From NCBI GenBank assembly GCA_049625305.1, contig JBMZVD010000116.1:1-6145 (forward strand): a DNA stretch of 6,145 nt, given 5' to 3'. Shown one piece after another: positions 5,295-6,145 of the stretch; positions within the stretch are counted from its first letter, which is position 1; each line of letters starts with the position of its first letter. Below the pieces are notes generated by a model that was given only the letters and a program-made list of their open reading frames with translations, was not told where the DNA came from and did no database searches. The position numbers were made by a program, and so were the translations under genes. The stretch is from Flavicella sp049625305 (lineage in GTDB: Bacteria > Bacteroidota > Bacteroidia > Flavobacteriales > Flavobacteriaceae).

Positions 5295-6145
5295 ATGATA
5301 GAGACTATGACACAACATCAAAACCTTACACAAACTGCAATCGATCAACTTGCTCAGCAAGGATGCTCTTGTGAGGATTGGTCACAATTTTACACACATC
5401 CTGAGACGAATTTATTAAGAATAAAAAACAGTCATTTCTCAGGGAAGGTTACCATTGGTAAAATTGAAGGTGAAAACATAGCTTTTGGGGGAGTTAAAAG
5501 AGAAAACGGTATTTACAATGCACACATCCACAATACTACAATTGGGAACAACCCATTTATTTTAAATGTTAAAAACTATATCGCTAATTACAATATTGGG
5601 GACAATGTTGTCATAGAGAGTGTTGGAAAAATCGCCGTAGATGGTTTTTCTACTTTCGGAAACGGAACACTTGTTGAAGCTATCAATGAAGGTGGAGGAA
5701 GAGAAATTCCTATTTACGACAACCTATCTGCTCAAGTTGCATATATACTAAGTCTTTATAGACATCGAGACACATTGATTAGCAATTTAAAAAAAATGAT
5801 TGACACCTACACAGATAATGTCAAATCTGACATGGGTACAATTGGGGACAACGTTCAGATTACAAATTGCAGAACCATCAAGAATGTTAATATTGGAGCT
5901 CATGCCGTTTTAGAAAACGTTGTGAGTCTGAAAAACGGTAGCATCAACTCATTTAAGGATGCAACAGTCTATATAGGCTCTGAGGTAATGGCAGAAAATT
6001 TCATCATTTCAAGTGACACTTCAGTTGACAATGCAACTATTATTTCTAACTGCTTTGTCGGTCAAGGATGTACTTTGGACAAGCACTACTCTGCAGAACA
6101 CTCTGTTTTCTTTGCTAACAGCCAAGGGTTTAACGGAGAGGCTTG
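5295..6145 (+). CDS. DUF4954 family protein, left-handed beta-helix (3' end off window)
   Basis: The frame from ATG at 5295 runs 283 codons to the window edge without a stop. After an N-terminal helix and the pattern LAQQGCSCEDW (19-29), the chain is built of hexapeptide-like turns: VTIGKIEG (52-59), TTIGNNPF (81-88), YNIGDNVVIES (99-109), GTIGDNVQIT (181-190), VNIGAHAVLEN (198-208), TVYIGSEVMA (224-233), CFVGQGCTLD (253-262). Blocks matching DUF4954 proteins of Bacteroides from memory include ILNVKNYIANY (89-99), VDGFSTFGNGTLVEAINEGGGREIPIYD (115-142), YRHRDTLI (155-162), FIISS (236-240) and SVFFANSQGFNGEA (270-283). A helical insert at about 143-178 splits the helix, as in UDP-sugar acyl- or nucleotidyltransferases. 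The family has no known reaction; a transferase role is only suggested by the fold. Less than half the usual length of about 650 residues is present. An alternative start is the ATG at 5307. Confidence 0.85.
   Translation, partial: MIETMTQHQNLTQTAIDQLAQQGCSCEDWSQFYTHPETNLLRIKNSHFSGKVTIGKIEGENIAFGGVKRENGIYNAHIHNTTIGNNPFILNVKNYIANYNIGDNVVIESVGKIAVDGFSTFGNGTLVEAINEGGGREIPIYDNLSAQVAYILSLYRHRDTLISNLKKMIDTYTDNVKSDMGTIGDNVQITNCRTIKNVNIGAHAVLENVVSLKNGSINSFKDATVYIGSEVMAENFIISSDTSVDNATIISNCFVGQGCTLDKHYSAEHSVFFANSQGFNGEA

Overview
The window looks like chromosomal DNA of a Flavobacteriia-type Bacteroidota. It is AT-rich, several genes are preceded by the Bacteroidota -7 promoter element TAnnTTTG, Shine-Dalgarno sequences are mostly absent, and the proteins resemble flavobacterial families (a DUF4954 protein, the acetyltransferase that usually heads the flavobacterial arginine operon, and a YgiQ protein with a basic tail). 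I see no transposase, integrase, CRISPR array, tRNA or rRNA.

Layout: (1) 1-418, minus strand: a GNAT acetyltransferase cut by the left edge. (2) 419-872: a 454-bp divergent intergenic region, the most interesting part. On the minus strand it carries a strong promoter (754-782), a 24-codon reading frame with six arginines right after it (669-743), and a second reading frame ending in an arginine-rich stretch (492-596). It also holds an operator-like palindrome (802-815), a 10-bp inverted repeat around the promoter, and a 19-bp inverted repeat next to the plus-strand gene. (3) 873-1676, plus: a Cof-type HAD phosphatase. (4) 1695-3722, minus: a YgiQ-type radical SAM protein, convergent with the phosphatase. 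(5) 3818-4651, minus: an AlkC/AlkD-like HEAT-repeat DNA alkylation repair protein with a TTG start. (6) 4727-5191, plus: an SRPBCC-fold protein, divergent from the repair gene. (7) 5295-6145, plus: a DUF4954 left-handed beta-helix protein cut by the right edge.

How the parts fit together: the main hypothesis is that 419-782 is an arginine-responsive leader. The first gene it would serve belongs to the GNAT family found just upstream of argG in flavobacterial arginine operons, and the peptide encoded between promoter and gene is 25% arginine, with stop codons directly after an Arg codon. These are two independent pointers to arginine. No canonical intrinsic terminator was found in the leader, so the mechanism (transcription attenuation, translation coupling or Rho-dependent control) is open. 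The other genes are ordinary housekeeping or accessory genes with no obvious shared pathway. Gaps: 1677-1694 (18 bp) shows no hairpin terminator. 3723-3817 holds a -7 element for the YgiQ gene and little else. 4652-4726 holds a divergent promoter region. 5192-5294 holds a -7 element for the DUF4954 gene and a weak AT-rich inverted repeat.
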